Shown here piece by piece: positions 17,320-25,165 of a DNA stretch of 34,224 nucleotides. A program made the position numbers and the translations under genes. The stretch covers positions 1-34,224 of the forward strand of contig DHOX01000024.1 in the NCBI GenBank assembly GCA_002409785.1. Direction: 5' to 3'. Source of the DNA: Prevotella sp. UBA5379 (GTDB taxonomy: Bacteria; Bacteroidota; Bacteroidia; Bacteroidales; Bacteroidaceae). The notes beneath the pieces were generated by a model. It ran no database searches, had not been told where the DNA came from, and saw nothing but the letters and a program-made list of their open reading frames with translations. Each line of letters begins with the position of its first letter. The first letter of the stretch is position 1.

Positions 17320-18333
17320 ATGAAAGTAGCAATTGTAGGGGCCAGCGGCGCCGTAGGACAAGAATTCCTGCGTATTCTCGCCGAAAGAAATTTTCCTATG
17401 GATGACCTGGTGCTGTTCGGTTCTCATCGTTCAGCAGGCAGGAAATACAACTTCAAGAGAAAGGACTATGAGGTACAACTATTACAGCATAACGATGACT
17501 TTAAGGATGTAGATATTGCCTTCACCTCTGCCGGCGGAGATACGGCCGGAGAGTTTGCAGACACGATTACGAAATACGGAGCAGTGATGATTGACAACTC
17601 CAGCCATTTCCGCATGGACAAGGATGTACCTTTAGTAGTGCCAGAGATCAATCCCGAAGACGGACTGAAACGGCCCCGTGGAATCATCGCAAACCCGAAC
17701 TGCACCACAATCATGATGGTCGTCGTACTGAACCCGATAGACCAACTCAGTCATATCAAGAAGATTCATATCTCTTCCTATCAGAGTGCCAGTGGTGCCG
17801 GCGCCTCCGCCATGAGGGAACTACAACAGCAATACAAGGAAATGGTCGAGGACGGAAAAGTCTCCACTATCCAGAAATTCCCACACCAGTTAGCCTATAA
17901 TGTCATTCCGCAAATTGACAAGATGACACCGAATGACTACACCAAGGAAGAAATGAAGATGTACAACGAGACCCGCAAGATCATGCACAGTGATGTCCGC
18001 ACCAGTGCGACATGCGTCCGGGTCAGTTCCCTCCGTTCCCATTCCGAGAGTGTCTGGTTTGAGACCGAGCGCCCTCTGAGCGTAAAAGAAATCCGGGAGG
18101 CACTTTCCAAGGCTCCGGGTGTCCAACTGAAGGATGATCCCCAGGCTTATGTCTATCCGATGCCTCTGGAGAGTGCAGGCAAGGATGACGTATACGTAGG
18201 CAGGATACGAAAGGACTTAGCCGATGACAATAGTTGTACGCTCTGGCTTACCGGCGACCAGATCCGCAAGGGAGCAGCCCTGAATGCGGTTCAGATCGCT
18301 GAATATCTGATCAAAACAGGCAATGTAAAATAA
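17320..18333 (+). CDS. asd: Aspartate-semialdehyde dehydrogenase
   Basis: This enzyme makes L-aspartate-4-semialdehyde from aspartyl phosphate with NADPH in the cytoplasm, the branch point to lysine/diaminopimelate, threonine and methionine. Its 337 residues begin with the NADP-binding loop VAIVGASGAVGQEFL. The active-site cysteine is Cys128 in NPNCTT, and the base is probably His241 in RSHSESVWFE. FTSAGGDTAGEF and SSYQSASGAGASAM are further family motifs. Length is normal. The gene appears monocistronic, with its own promoter and a strong terminator after it. It supplies threonine, the substrate of the nearby IlvA, and diaminopimelate for cell wall, but no shared regulation is visible. Confidence 0.97.
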   Translation: MKVAIVGASGAVGQEFLRILAERNFPMDDLVLFGSHRSAGRKYNFKRKDYEVQLLQHNDDFKDVDIAFTSAGGDTAGEFADTITKYGAVMIDNSSHFRMDKDVPLVVPEINPEDGLKRPRGIIANPNCTTIMMVVVLNPIDQLSHIKKIHISSYQSASGAGASAMRELQQQYKEMVEDGKVSTIQKFPHQLAYNVIPQIDKMTPNDYTKEEMKMYNETRKIMHSDVRTSATCVRVSSLRSHSESVWFETERPLSVKEIREALSKAPGVQLKDDPQAYVYPMPLESAGKDDVYVGRIRKDLADDNSCTLWLTGDQIRKGAALNAVQIAEYLIKTGNVK

Positions 18334-18382
18334 TCAAAGAGACAGGTACGGAACTTTCTCCGTGTTTGTAGTCATAGCTTTA

Positions 18383-18427
18383 AATCAGCGGACCCGAGAT
18401 TTATATTGACGGTTCGTTGATTTTTTT
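18383..18427 (+). terminator. Rho-independent terminator after asd
   Basis: AATCAGCGGACC (18383-18394) pairs with GGTTCGTTGATT (18411-18422) as a 12-bp stem with two G-U pairs, running into a T-tract (18421-18427). The rest of the gap from here to 18657 holds no supportable gene. Confidence 0.75.
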
Positions 18428-18657
18428 ATTACTATGAACGGCAAGCCATCTCTGCCATTCTGGCTGACAGATGTCGTACAGGCAGAAGGACATCCTCCCG
18501 CGAAAGACTAAAGGATCTCTCATGGACATACTACCTTTGCTCACCCCTGCCCCAACCTCCTCAAACCGTTAATCTTTCACTATTTTAATCTATTTTCATT
18601 GAAATTTCCGAGAAAAACTTAACCTGTTGCAATATTACCTAAATAATCGGCATATCT

Positions 18658-18688
18658 TTTGCAATTACAAAGATTGAACGTATATTTG
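18658..18688 (+). promoter_or_regulatory. Promoter of the 92-residue orphan gene
   Basis: TTTG (18658-18661), a 19-base spacer and TATATTTG (18681-18688) match the Bacteroides -33/-7 consensus exactly, the best promoter in the window. The leader is about 20 bases. Confidence 0.72.
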
Positions 18689-18714
18689 TCTTATCTAAAC
18701 AAAACTCTCAGACT

Positions 18715-18993
18715 ATGTTACAGAAAAGAATTTCTTCTATGACATCATTTATGTCGAATCTTACCTCCCTGATTTGGGACTATATAGCTCACCCGAATCA
18801 CTATCCCATTAATTCCAAACTGCTCATTGAGCCCATGCTCGGTGAAACAATAATAGATGATCCCTCACAAAGCCGGGGATGCGAACAATATGATTTAAAT
18901 CATTTCGTATCCAAGAACAGGATGGGCTGGAAACAGCCTAACTCGAAATCGATCAAGAAATTAGCAAAACAACTCTATAAATTCAATTGGTAA
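18715..18993 (+). CDS. Small orphan protein, 92 residues
   Basis: I do not recognise this gene. It encodes a basic, probably cytoplasmic protein. The N-terminal part (MTSFMSNLTSLIWDYIAH) could form an amphipathic helix, the middle is polar with LIEPMLGETIIDD, and the C-terminus is Lys-rich (SKSIKKLAKQLYKFNW). No signal peptide, transmembrane helix or metal-binding pattern is seen. It is flanked by a consensus promoter and a strong terminator, so it is very likely a real, separately transcribed gene. Function remains open. Confidence 0.7.
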   Translation: MLQKRISSMTSFMSNLTSLIWDYIAHPNHYPINSKLLIEPMLGETIIDDPSQSRGCEQYDLNHFVSKNRMGWKQPNSKSIKKLAKQLYKFNW

Positions 18994-19004
18994 TCGCTTC
19001 TTCA

Positions 19005-19033
19005 GGCTCTGCAGATGATGCAGGGCCTTTTTT
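19005..19033 (+). terminator. Rho-independent terminator of the orphan gene
   Basis: GGCTCTGC (19005-19012) pairs with GCAGGGCC (19020-19027) around a 7-base loop, with one G-U pair, followed by six Ts. It starts 12 bases after the stop codon. Confidence 0.85.
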
Positions 19034-19097
19034 ATAAAGGGAAGAGCGGGCATCCGACTAGACAAATATTCCTCAAGTGCAGGAAGCGGGCTGAATC

Positions 19098-19134
19098 AAA
19101 AAGACTGTTGCATCAACAGATCGCAACAGTCTTT
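19098..19134 (-). terminator. Rho-independent terminator of ilvA-ridA
   Basis: A perfect 12-bp inverted repeat (AAAGACTGTTGC at 19100-19111 and its complement at 19123-19134) has an 11-base loop. Read on the minus strand it ends in TCTTTTTG, the U-tract, 27 bases after the ridA stop. The plus strand also has a short T run, so it might work both ways. Confidence 0.82.
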
Positions 19135-19160
19135 CGCAAAATCTTTCAACAGGGAAGACT

Positions 19161-19535
19161 TTACTTCTCAGCCAGCACTTCCACTTCCACGAGTGCACCC
19201 ATCGGTAACTTTTTCACAGCCACTGCAGAGCGGGCAGGGAAAGGGTCGGTGAAAAAACCGGCATAGACTTCATTCATCGCAGAGAAATCGTCCATACTGT
19301 CCAGATAAACCGTAGTTTTCACTACCCTATTCAGACTGGTGCCGGCCTCCTTGAGGATGTTCCCGGCATTTGTGAGAGCCTGGCGGGTCTGCTCCCTGAT
19401 TCCCCCGGACACTAATTTTCCGGTCTCCGGGTCAATAGGGATCTGACCTGAAGCAAAAATAAATCCATTAACTTCGATAGCCTGACTGTAAGGTCCGATG
19501 GCTGCCGGTGCGTTGCTTGTGTGAATTGCTTTCAT
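19161..19535 (-). CDS. ridA: 2-iminobutanoate/2-iminopropanoate deaminase, RidA
   Basis: A 124-residue protein of the RidA/YjgF/UK114 family, normally a cytoplasmic trimer. It hydrolyses the reactive enamine/imine intermediates released by threonine and serine dehydratases and so protects PLP enzymes. Family motifs are APAAIGPYSQAIEVNGFIF, SGQIPIDPETG and FPARSAVAV, with the substrate-binding Arg at residue 102, and GALVEVEVLA at the end. It follows ilvA by 22 bases in one operon, so the enzyme that makes the toxic intermediate and the one that removes it are expressed together. Length is normal and there is nothing odd. Confidence 0.96.
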   Translation of the reverse strand: MKAIHTSNAPAAIGPYSQAIEVNGFIFASGQIPIDPETGKLVSGGIREQTRQALTNAGNILKEAGTSLNRVVKTTVYLDSMDDFSAMNEVYAGFFTDPFPARSAVAVKKLPMGALVEVEVLAEK

Positions 19536-19557
19536 CTTTATCTGTTTTTGAATTTAC

Positions 19558-20760
19558 TCATAAGATCTGATGCACATTAAATCCTTTTGCATCCAATGCC
19601 TTTATGATCCTATTGATATGTTCCTCATTCTTTGTCTCCATACTGACACGGAGAATACAGGAATTGACCTTCTGCCGGTTTGCGGAGCGGTCATGATGCA
19701 CACCTGTAATATTGGCACCGAGATCAGCAATTACACTGCATACGGATACCAGCCTCCCAGGCTGGTCATCCAACTCCATATCCAGTGTACAAAGCCGGCC
19801 ACTCTTAGCCAGTCCACGGTTAATGATACGGCTCAGAACCGTCACATCTATATTACCGCCACTGACAATGCAGACAGTCTTCTTCCCCTTCACCGGGACC
19901 TTATTGAACATTACCGCTGCCACACTTGCTGCTCCTGCACCTTCAGCCACCATCTTCTCACTCTCGATCATGCGTAGGATGGCCGCGCAAATCTCATCCT
20001 CACTCACCGTGACAATATCGTCCACATATTTACGGCATACCTGAAACGTCAGACTCCCCGGTTCTTTTACGGCAATACCGTCAGCAATGGTCGATACAGA
20101 CGACAGTGTCTCCACCCGGCCGTCCTTCAAACTTTTCACCATACCGGGAGCCCCTTCTGCCTGGACCCCATAGACCTTTACCTTCGGGTTCAGACTCTTG
20201 AGTGCAAAAGCGACACCGGAGATCAGTCCGCCACCGCCGACAGGCACCACTACGGCCTCCAGTCCAGGCAACTGGTCAAGTAATTCCAGGCCAATGGTCC
20301 CCTGACCGGCAATAACATTCTCGTCATTGAAAGGATGAACGAAAGTATATCCCTTTTCATCCCGTAACTGGATCGCCTTCTGATAGGCATCATCATACAC
20401 TCCCGGAACCAGACAGACCTCGGCACCCAGCCGTTTGGTGGCTTCCACCTTACTGATAGGGGCACCGGCAGGCAGGCAGATCAATGATTTGACCCCCATG
20501 GCCGTAGCTCCCAGGGCCACCCCCTGGGCATGATTGCCGGCAGAACACGCCACCACCCCTTTTGCCTTTTCAGCATCCGAAAGTTGTGAGATCTTATAGT
20601 AGGCACCTCGTATCTTAAAAGACCCGGTCCTTTGCAAGCATTCCGGTTTCAGATAGACATCCACCTCCGGATTGATTTTAGAAGCATGTATGAGATCGGT
20701 CTTGCGCAGTACTTTACTCAAGACATATCTCGCTTTATAAAAGTTGTCTAATAATAGCAT
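19558..20760 (-). CDS. ilvA: Threonine ammonia-lyase (threonine dehydratase) with ACT domain
   Basis: This PLP enzyme converts L-threonine into 2-oxobutanoate and ammonia, the first step to isoleucine. Of 400 residues, the PLP lysine is Lys49 in GSFKIRGA, ACSAGNHAQGVA binds the substrate, and PVGGGGLISG is the phosphate-binding loop. A single ACT domain is at about 322-400 (CTLDMELDDQPGRLVSVCSV, then GANITGVHHDRS). The 400-residue form with one C-terminal ACT domain is closer to the short IlvA/TdcB-like type than to the 514-residue E. coli IlvA, so the feedback effector is uncertain. Transcription probably starts at the -7 box at 20784-20791. ridA follows directly. Confidence 0.95.
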   Translation of the reverse strand: MLLLDNFYKARYVLSKVLRKTDLIHASKINPEVDVYLKPECLQRTGSFKIRGAYYKISQLSDAEKAKGVVACSAGNHAQGVALGATAMGVKSLICLPAGAPISKVEATKRLGAEVCLVPGVYDDAYQKAIQLRDEKGYTFVHPFNDENVIAGQGTIGLELLDQLPGLEAVVVPVGGGGLISGVAFALKSLNPKVKVYGVQAEGAPGMVKSLKDGRVETLSSVSTIADGIAVKEPGSLTFQVCRKYVDDIVTVSEDEICAAILRMIESEKMVAEGAGAASVAAVMFNKVPVKGKKTVCIVSGGNIDVTVLSRIINRGLAKSGRLCTLDMELDDQPGRLVSVCSVIADLGANITGVHHDRSANRQKVNSCILRVSMETKNEEHINRIIKALDAKGFNVHQIL

Positions 20761-20783
20761 AACAGGATATTAATTTATGGGTA

Positions 20784-20791
20784 CAAAAATA
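20784..20791 (-). promoter_or_regulatory. Putative -7 box of ilvA-ridA
   Basis: TATTTTTG on the minus strand matches TAnnTTTG and ends 23 bases before the ilvA ATG. No clear -33 is seen. Confidence 0.5.
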
Positions 20792-21407
20792 GGAATAAAT
20801 TATGAGATGTGATCACCCCTGACCATAAATATTTTCTGCACTGCCTCCTCTGAATAAATGGCGGATATTTCGGATGACCTTGACGCCTGATTCTGGGCGG
20901 TATCCTCATGGAGGAGCAATATGCACCATTTCGCTCACCATTGACTATTGTCGTGAGAATTAGTGACTATGATCCTGACTTATCGTTTAAGAAACAACAA
21001 TATTATTTGAACCGATATTTCCTCTTCACCATTCAACGGCAATAAGAGGTACCCCATCTTTCAAGAGACGATCTAGCCCTGCAATTGTCATTAGAAACCG
21101 GAAGATACAACCTCACGTTATTTAAAAAAAATCACATCTTTTAATTCGTTTTTATAATATTATTTCTATCTTTGTCAGGAAATGATGACCCTAAAGGAAA
21201 TGATGAATGAAAATCCATCACTCACACTGTGGAGAACAACAACTAAAGGAAATCATTGAAACATACCTATATATCAATCTTTAAAACTCAATACAAATGC
21301 GAGCGTCAGCTTTATTACTTTTCAAAATGAAACATATAATAATTTTTTAAAAGATAAAAGAAACTAATTTTATCATAAATTTATCAATGTGTTATTATTT
21401 TTTTTAT
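20792..21407. other. Long intergenic region with an extra promoter and a micro-ORF
   Basis: No ordinary gene is supported. TTCG (21145-21148) and TATCTTTG (21167-21174), 18 bases apart, form a likely plus-strand promoter. Right after it a 25-codon frame (21182-21259) contains three consecutive Thr codons, and GGAAATGATGA occurs twice (about 21179 and 21197). On the minus strand 21088-21023 reads MTIAGLDRLLKDGVPLIAVE plus one Trp and a stop, perhaps a relic. Nothing was recognised in 20800-21020. Confidence 0.35.
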
Positions 21408-21416
21408 TATCTTTGC
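21408..21416 (+). promoter_or_regulatory. Putative -7 box of the NlpC/P60-epimerase operon
   Basis: TATCTTTGC is an exact consensus match 63 bases before the ATG at 21480. The -33 region has only TGTG (21388-21391). The promoter at 21145-21174 may feed the same operon. Confidence 0.55.
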
Positions 21417-21479
21417 AAAAAATTAATAACCATCAGCCTTAAAACTGATGAATATAGACTTTTAAGAGTACGATTATAA

Positions 21480-22484
21480 ATGAATATGCATCTTTTGAAA
21501 AAATTAATTACTTCTGCGAATTGCCTGATGATCATGTCACCGGTCATGGGGGCTGTTACAGGTGGCGGATCCGCCATCTGTAAAGATACTGTAAACGGGA
21601 AATCGTGGGGAATCATCAATGTTTCCGTATGCAACCTGAGATTATCCGGAGACTATGATGCCGGTATGGCTTCCCAGGCCTTGCTGGGAACACCGATAAA
21701 AATCCTTAAAGACACTTCATGGCTTGAGATAGAGACACCTGATCACTATAAATCATGGATTCTTGAAGCTTCACTTTGCCGCGTCACAAAAGAGGAGCTC
21801 CAGAACTGGAATGAAGCCCCCCAGGTGGTCGTGACCGCTATCTATGGCTTTGTATACAGTGACGATGACTTGAAATCACAGACTGTCAGTGACGTAGTTG
21901 CCAGTGACCGTCTGAGACTACTTGATCAAAAAGGCAGTTTCTATCATGTCGCCTACCCTGACGGGAGGACCGGTTACCTGCCAGTCTCAGATGGAGCCAT
22001 CGTAAGCGAATGGAGAAAGACCGTCAAGCAAGATGCACAAAGCATTATTGCCTCAGCTAAAAAACTGATGGGAATACCTTATATGTGGGGCGGCATGAGC
22101 ACCAAAGGAGCTGACTGCAGCGGATTTGTCAGGACAGTTTTAATGGAACATGATATCATCCTCCCACGGGATGCCTCCCAGCAGGCTCTTGTCGGTGCAC
22201 ATATTGACATTGCCCCTGATTTCAGTAACCTCAGGCCTGGAGACCTGCTCTTTTTCGGATGCGGCTGCAAGGGTGACATGCACGTCTGCCATGTGGGTAT
22301 CTATATCGGCAACAAGAAATTCATCCACTCATTAGGGTGTGTGCATATCAGCAGTTTCAACCCTGAAGATAAGGATTACGATGAATATGACCTGAACAGA
22401 TTACTCTGGGCGCAAAGGGTTCTTCCCTACATCAATCAGGAAGAAGGGATCAACACCACAGACCGGAATGAATTTTACAAATAG
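21480..22484 (+). CDS. Exported NlpC/P60 peptidoglycan-peptide endopeptidase with SH3-like domains
   Basis: A 334-residue protein with an N-terminal signal-like segment (LLKKLITSANCLMIMSPVMG), two SH3b-like regions (about 45-105 and 115-175, including RLRLLDQKGSFYHVAYPDGR) and a C-terminal NlpC/P60 domain. The catalytic triad is Cys213 (GADCSGF), His271 (CHVGIYI) and His283 (FIHSLG). This arrangement is that of YkfC-like gamma-D-glutamyl-diamino-acid endopeptidases (dipeptidyl-peptidase VI), which cut after L-Ala-D-Glu in free muropeptides. The next gene is the matching dipeptide epimerase, 28 bases away, which supports that role. Exact specificity is inferred. Confidence 0.9.
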   Translation: MNMHLLKKLITSANCLMIMSPVMGAVTGGGSAICKDTVNGKSWGIINVSVCNLRLSGDYDAGMASQALLGTPIKILKDTSWLEIETPDHYKSWILEASLCRVTKEELQNWNEAPQVVVTAIYGFVYSDDDLKSQTVSDVVASDRLRLLDQKGSFYHVAYPDGRTGYLPVSDGAIVSEWRKTVKQDAQSIIASAKKLMGIPYMWGGMSTKGADCSGFVRTVLMEHDIILPRDASQQALVGAHIDIAPDFSNLRPGDLLFFGCGCKGDMHVCHVGIYIGNKKFIHSLGCVHISSFNPEDKDYDEYDLNRLLWAQRVLPYINQEEGINTTDRNEFYK

Positions 22485-22512
22485 GTATCAAGGGCTATAG
22501 GAAGGGTTTAAA

Positions 22513-23619
22513 ATGAATAACATGAGTAAGGATAAAGCTATGAACCAGACGGACAAGACTTCCATTAATATCGGCCATCACGGAAAGAACGATCATTTGA
22601 AGATGAGTTTCTTCCCCTACGAACTGAAATTGAGGCATGTATTTACGGTATCCTCCTATTCGCGTACCACTACTCCAGATGTTCAGGTGGAAATCGAATA
22701 TGACGGAATAAAAGGATACGGAGAAGCCTCCATGCCCCAGTACCTTGGGCAGTCCGTGGAAAGTGTCACTAAGTTTCTGCAGAAGACCGACCTGGATCAG
22801 TTTCAGGACCCGTTCCAACTGGAAGATATTCTGGCTTATGTGGACAGTCTATCCCCCGGCGATACGGCCGCAAAAGCTGCCATCGACATCGCCTTACATG
22901 ACCTTGTAGGAAAGTTGCTAGGCGCCCCTTGGTATAAAATATGGGGATTGAACCGGGAGAAAGCTCCTTCAACCACCTTCACCATCGGCATTGATTCTCC
23001 AGACATGGTAAAACAAAAGACAAGGGAATGTGCCGGAAAATTCAATATCTTAAAGGTGAAATTAGGCAGCGATCACGATAAGGAGTTGATCGAAACGATC
23101 CGTTCCGTCACGAACCTGCCTATTGCCGTAGACGTAAACCAAGGGTGGAAAGACCGCGAACAGGCCCTTGACATGATCTTCTGGCTGAAAGAAAAAGGAA
23201 TCGTAATGGTGGAACAGCCCATGCCCAAGGAAAGAAGGACAGATATGGCGTGGCTGACGGAGCACAGCCCACTGCCTACCTTTGCTGATGAAGCCGTACA
23301 ACGATTAAAGGATATTAAAGACACAGAGGGAATCTACTCAGGCATCAACATCAAACTCATGAAATGTACGGGTATGAGAGAGGCCTGGAAAATGGCCAAC
23401 TATGCCCGTGCAAGGGGCATGAAGGTGATGGTCGGCTGTATGACGGAAACTTCCTGTGCAGTCAGTGCGGCAGCACAATTATCTCCGGCTGTAGACTTCG
23501 CCGATCTTGACGGAAACCTGCTCATAGCCAATGACCGCTTCAGCGGAATGCAGGTAGTAAATGGAAAAATCACCCTTCCCGACAGACCGGGAATAGGAAT
23601 CAGGAAAATCGAAGAATGA
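22513..23619 (+). CDS. Dipeptide epimerase, L-Ala-D/L-Glu type (enolase superfamily)
   Basis: It epimerizes L-Ala-D-Glu to L-Ala-L-Glu so that the peptide can be degraded by ordinary peptidases. Of 368 residues, the catalytic bases are Lys183 in the KVK motif (ILKVKLG) and Lys281 (INIKLMKCTG). Metal ligands are Asp207 (VDVNQGW), Glu234 (VEQPM) and Asp259 (ADEAVQ). DLDG near residue 337 is the DxD motif that binds the dipeptide amino group in L-Ala-D/L-Glu epimerases, the strongest clue to substrate. No signal peptide is present, so it acts in the cytoplasm. The N-terminus before MSFFPYELKLRH is longer than usual, and the starts at 22513, 22522 or later are not resolved. Its stop overlaps the next ATG by four bases. 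Confidence 0.92.
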   Translation: MNNMSKDKAMNQTDKTSINIGHHGKNDHLKMSFFPYELKLRHVFTVSSYSRTTTPDVQVEIEYDGIKGYGEASMPQYLGQSVESVTKFLQKTDLDQFQDPFQLEDILAYVDSLSPGDTAAKAAIDIALHDLVGKLLGAPWYKIWGLNREKAPSTTFTIGIDSPDMVKQKTRECAGKFNILKVKLGSDHDKELIETIRSVTNLPIAVDVNQGWKDREQALDMIFWLKEKGIVMVEQPMPKERRTDMAWLTEHSPLPTFADEAVQRLKDIKDTEGIYSGINIKLMKCTGMREAWKMANYARARGMKVMVGCMTETSCAVSAAAQLSPAVDFADLDGNLLIANDRFSGMQVVNGKITLPDRPGIGIRKIEE

Positions 23620-24953
23620 ATACAAAACGACTGATACTTATCATGACCGCGTGTCTCTCCACCATTCTGCTTTCTGCTCAGGACTATCACTGGGAGTCTG
23701 ACCTGCATCACCGTATATTGTATGACTTCTGCAAGACTCATAAAGAAGTCAAGGACTATATCCGGCAATATATCCCTGATGTCACAGACCAGGAGATGGA
23801 CCAGTGGGAAAATACAGGTGCACTCGAAGTGAGAATCATTGACGGACAGAAACGATACTTCCGCAATGCGGCCCCTAACCTGTTCCTTATTGATGCCAGA
23901 TGCCGGAAGATCAAGGAAGAGAAAGACGGAATCGAGAAAAACGGATATGAAACCGTCGACGAGTCTGATGTGCCGCTCATCATTCAGGAAGCACCTCACA
24001 ATCCCTTACATCTTGCCGAGCCCAAGGCCATGCACATCACCTATACCATTTCCGTAAAGGCAGATGCTGTGCCGGAAGGGGAAATGGTACGTTGCTGGAT
24101 GCCTTTCCCGCGCAGGGATATAAAAAGACAGCAAAATGTCAGGTTAATCAGCACAAGCGAAAAGAGCTATACCTTATCCCCGGAAAGCAGCGCTCATTCC
24201 ACCCTATACATGGAAAAGAAGGCTGTGAAGGGTGAACCCACCGTCTTTTCGGAATCCTTCGAATTCACAGCATACGGGCAATGGTTCAACCTGCAACCGG
24301 AAGAGATCCGTCCGTATGATAAGACCAGCGAACTGTACAAGACCTACACCTCTGAACGTGACCGCCATATTATCTTCACGCCACGGCTCCGCCAACTTGC
24401 GGATAGTCTGACACAAGGTACGGAGAACCCCTTACTCAAAGCAAGAAAGATCTTCACCTGGATCAACGCCCATTTCCCCTGGGCTTCAGCCCGTGAATAC
24501 TCAACGATAGAGAACATTCCCGAATATGTACTGGAAAATCATCATGGCGACTGCGGACAGGTGACCCTGCTCTTTCTCACCCTCTGCCGTATCTGTGGCA
24601 TACCGGCACATTTTGAAAGCGGGTTCATGCTGCATCCTCAAAATGAGAATCTCCATGACTGGGGAGAGCTCTACTTCGAAGGGCCAGGATGGGTACCTGT
24701 AGACATGGCCTTCGGTATTCCTTCCTATGCGAAGAATACCGCAGAGACTTACTTCTTCCTGGGAGGTATTGACTCCTGGAGAATGGTGGTCAACTCCGAC
24801 TTCAGCAAACCCCTGTATCCTGAGAAGGTCTATCCCAGAAGTGAGACGGTTGACTTCCAGAGAGGAGAGGTGGAATGGAAAGGCGGCAACCTGTATTTCG
24901 ACAAATGGAACTGGAAGCTTGTATCCGATTGTATTCAAGAAAATCATAAATAA
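23616..24953 (+). CDS. Exported transglutaminase-like protein
   Basis: A 445-residue protein with a signal peptide (LILIMTACLSTILLSAQ). Its first part (about 20-240) matches no domain I can name, with a beta-rich segment at 145-240 (HITYTISVKADAVPEGEMV). A transglutaminase-like core follows, with triad Cys313 (GDCGQVTLLF), His347 (LHDWGELYF) and Asp363 (WVPVDMAFG). Such folds act as cysteine peptidases or amide-forming enzymes. Because its ATG overlaps the stop of the epimerase gene (ATGA), the two are probably made together, pointing to a role in peptide processing outside the cytoplasm; a peptidoglycan-peptide substrate is inference. It is the last gene of this block, followed by about 210 bases with no clear terminator. 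Confidence 0.88.
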   Translation: MNTKRLILIMTACLSTILLSAQDYHWESDLHHRILYDFCKTHKEVKDYIRQYIPDVTDQEMDQWENTGALEVRIIDGQKRYFRNAAPNLFLIDARCRKIKEEKDGIEKNGYETVDESDVPLIIQEAPHNPLHLAEPKAMHITYTISVKADAVPEGEMVRCWMPFPRRDIKRQQNVRLISTSEKSYTLSPESSAHSTLYMEKKAVKGEPTVFSESFEFTAYGQWFNLQPEEIRPYDKTSELYKTYTSERDRHIIFTPRLRQLADSLTQGTENPLLKARKIFTWINAHFPWASAREYSTIENIPEYVLENHHGDCGQVTLLFLTLCRICGIPAHFESGFMLHPQNENLHDWGELYFEGPGWVPVDMAFGIPSYAKNTAETYFFLGGIDSWRMVVNSDFSKPLYPEKVYPRSETVDFQRGEVEWKGGNLYFDKWNWKLVSDCIQENHK

Positions 24954-25035
24954 TCAACTCAAGATTTCTTAGATTTCAGGGGATGAAAGTGCCCGGTGTA
25001 ATTTCAAGAAGAGTCCAATTTTTAACATAAAATAC

Positions 25036-25066
25036 TTGCTTTTATTCAAAAAAATTTTAATCTTTG
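25036..25066 (+). promoter_or_regulatory. Possible promoter of the second SusC/D pair
   Basis: TTG (25036-25038) and the imperfect -7 box TAATCTTTG (25058-25066) lie 19 bases apart. The leader to the ATG at 25166 is about 95 bases. No sigma/anti-sigma or sensor gene is near. Confidence 0.4.
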
Positions 25067-25165
25067 TACGCGAAAGTTTCTAAGTGTTAAACAAATAAAA
25101 TGCCAAAGGCTTTTTATTCATTGACTGTCATCATAATTCATTAATAACCAATTTAAACAAAGCTT

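Noticed and set aside
17029..17427. 132-codon minus-strand frame across the ABC-asd gap
   Set aside because: It runs antisense into asd and through both divergent promoters; a shadow frame.
18434..18511. 25-codon frame between asd and the orphan gene
   Set aside because: No promoter or ribosome site precedes it, and it follows the asd terminator directly.
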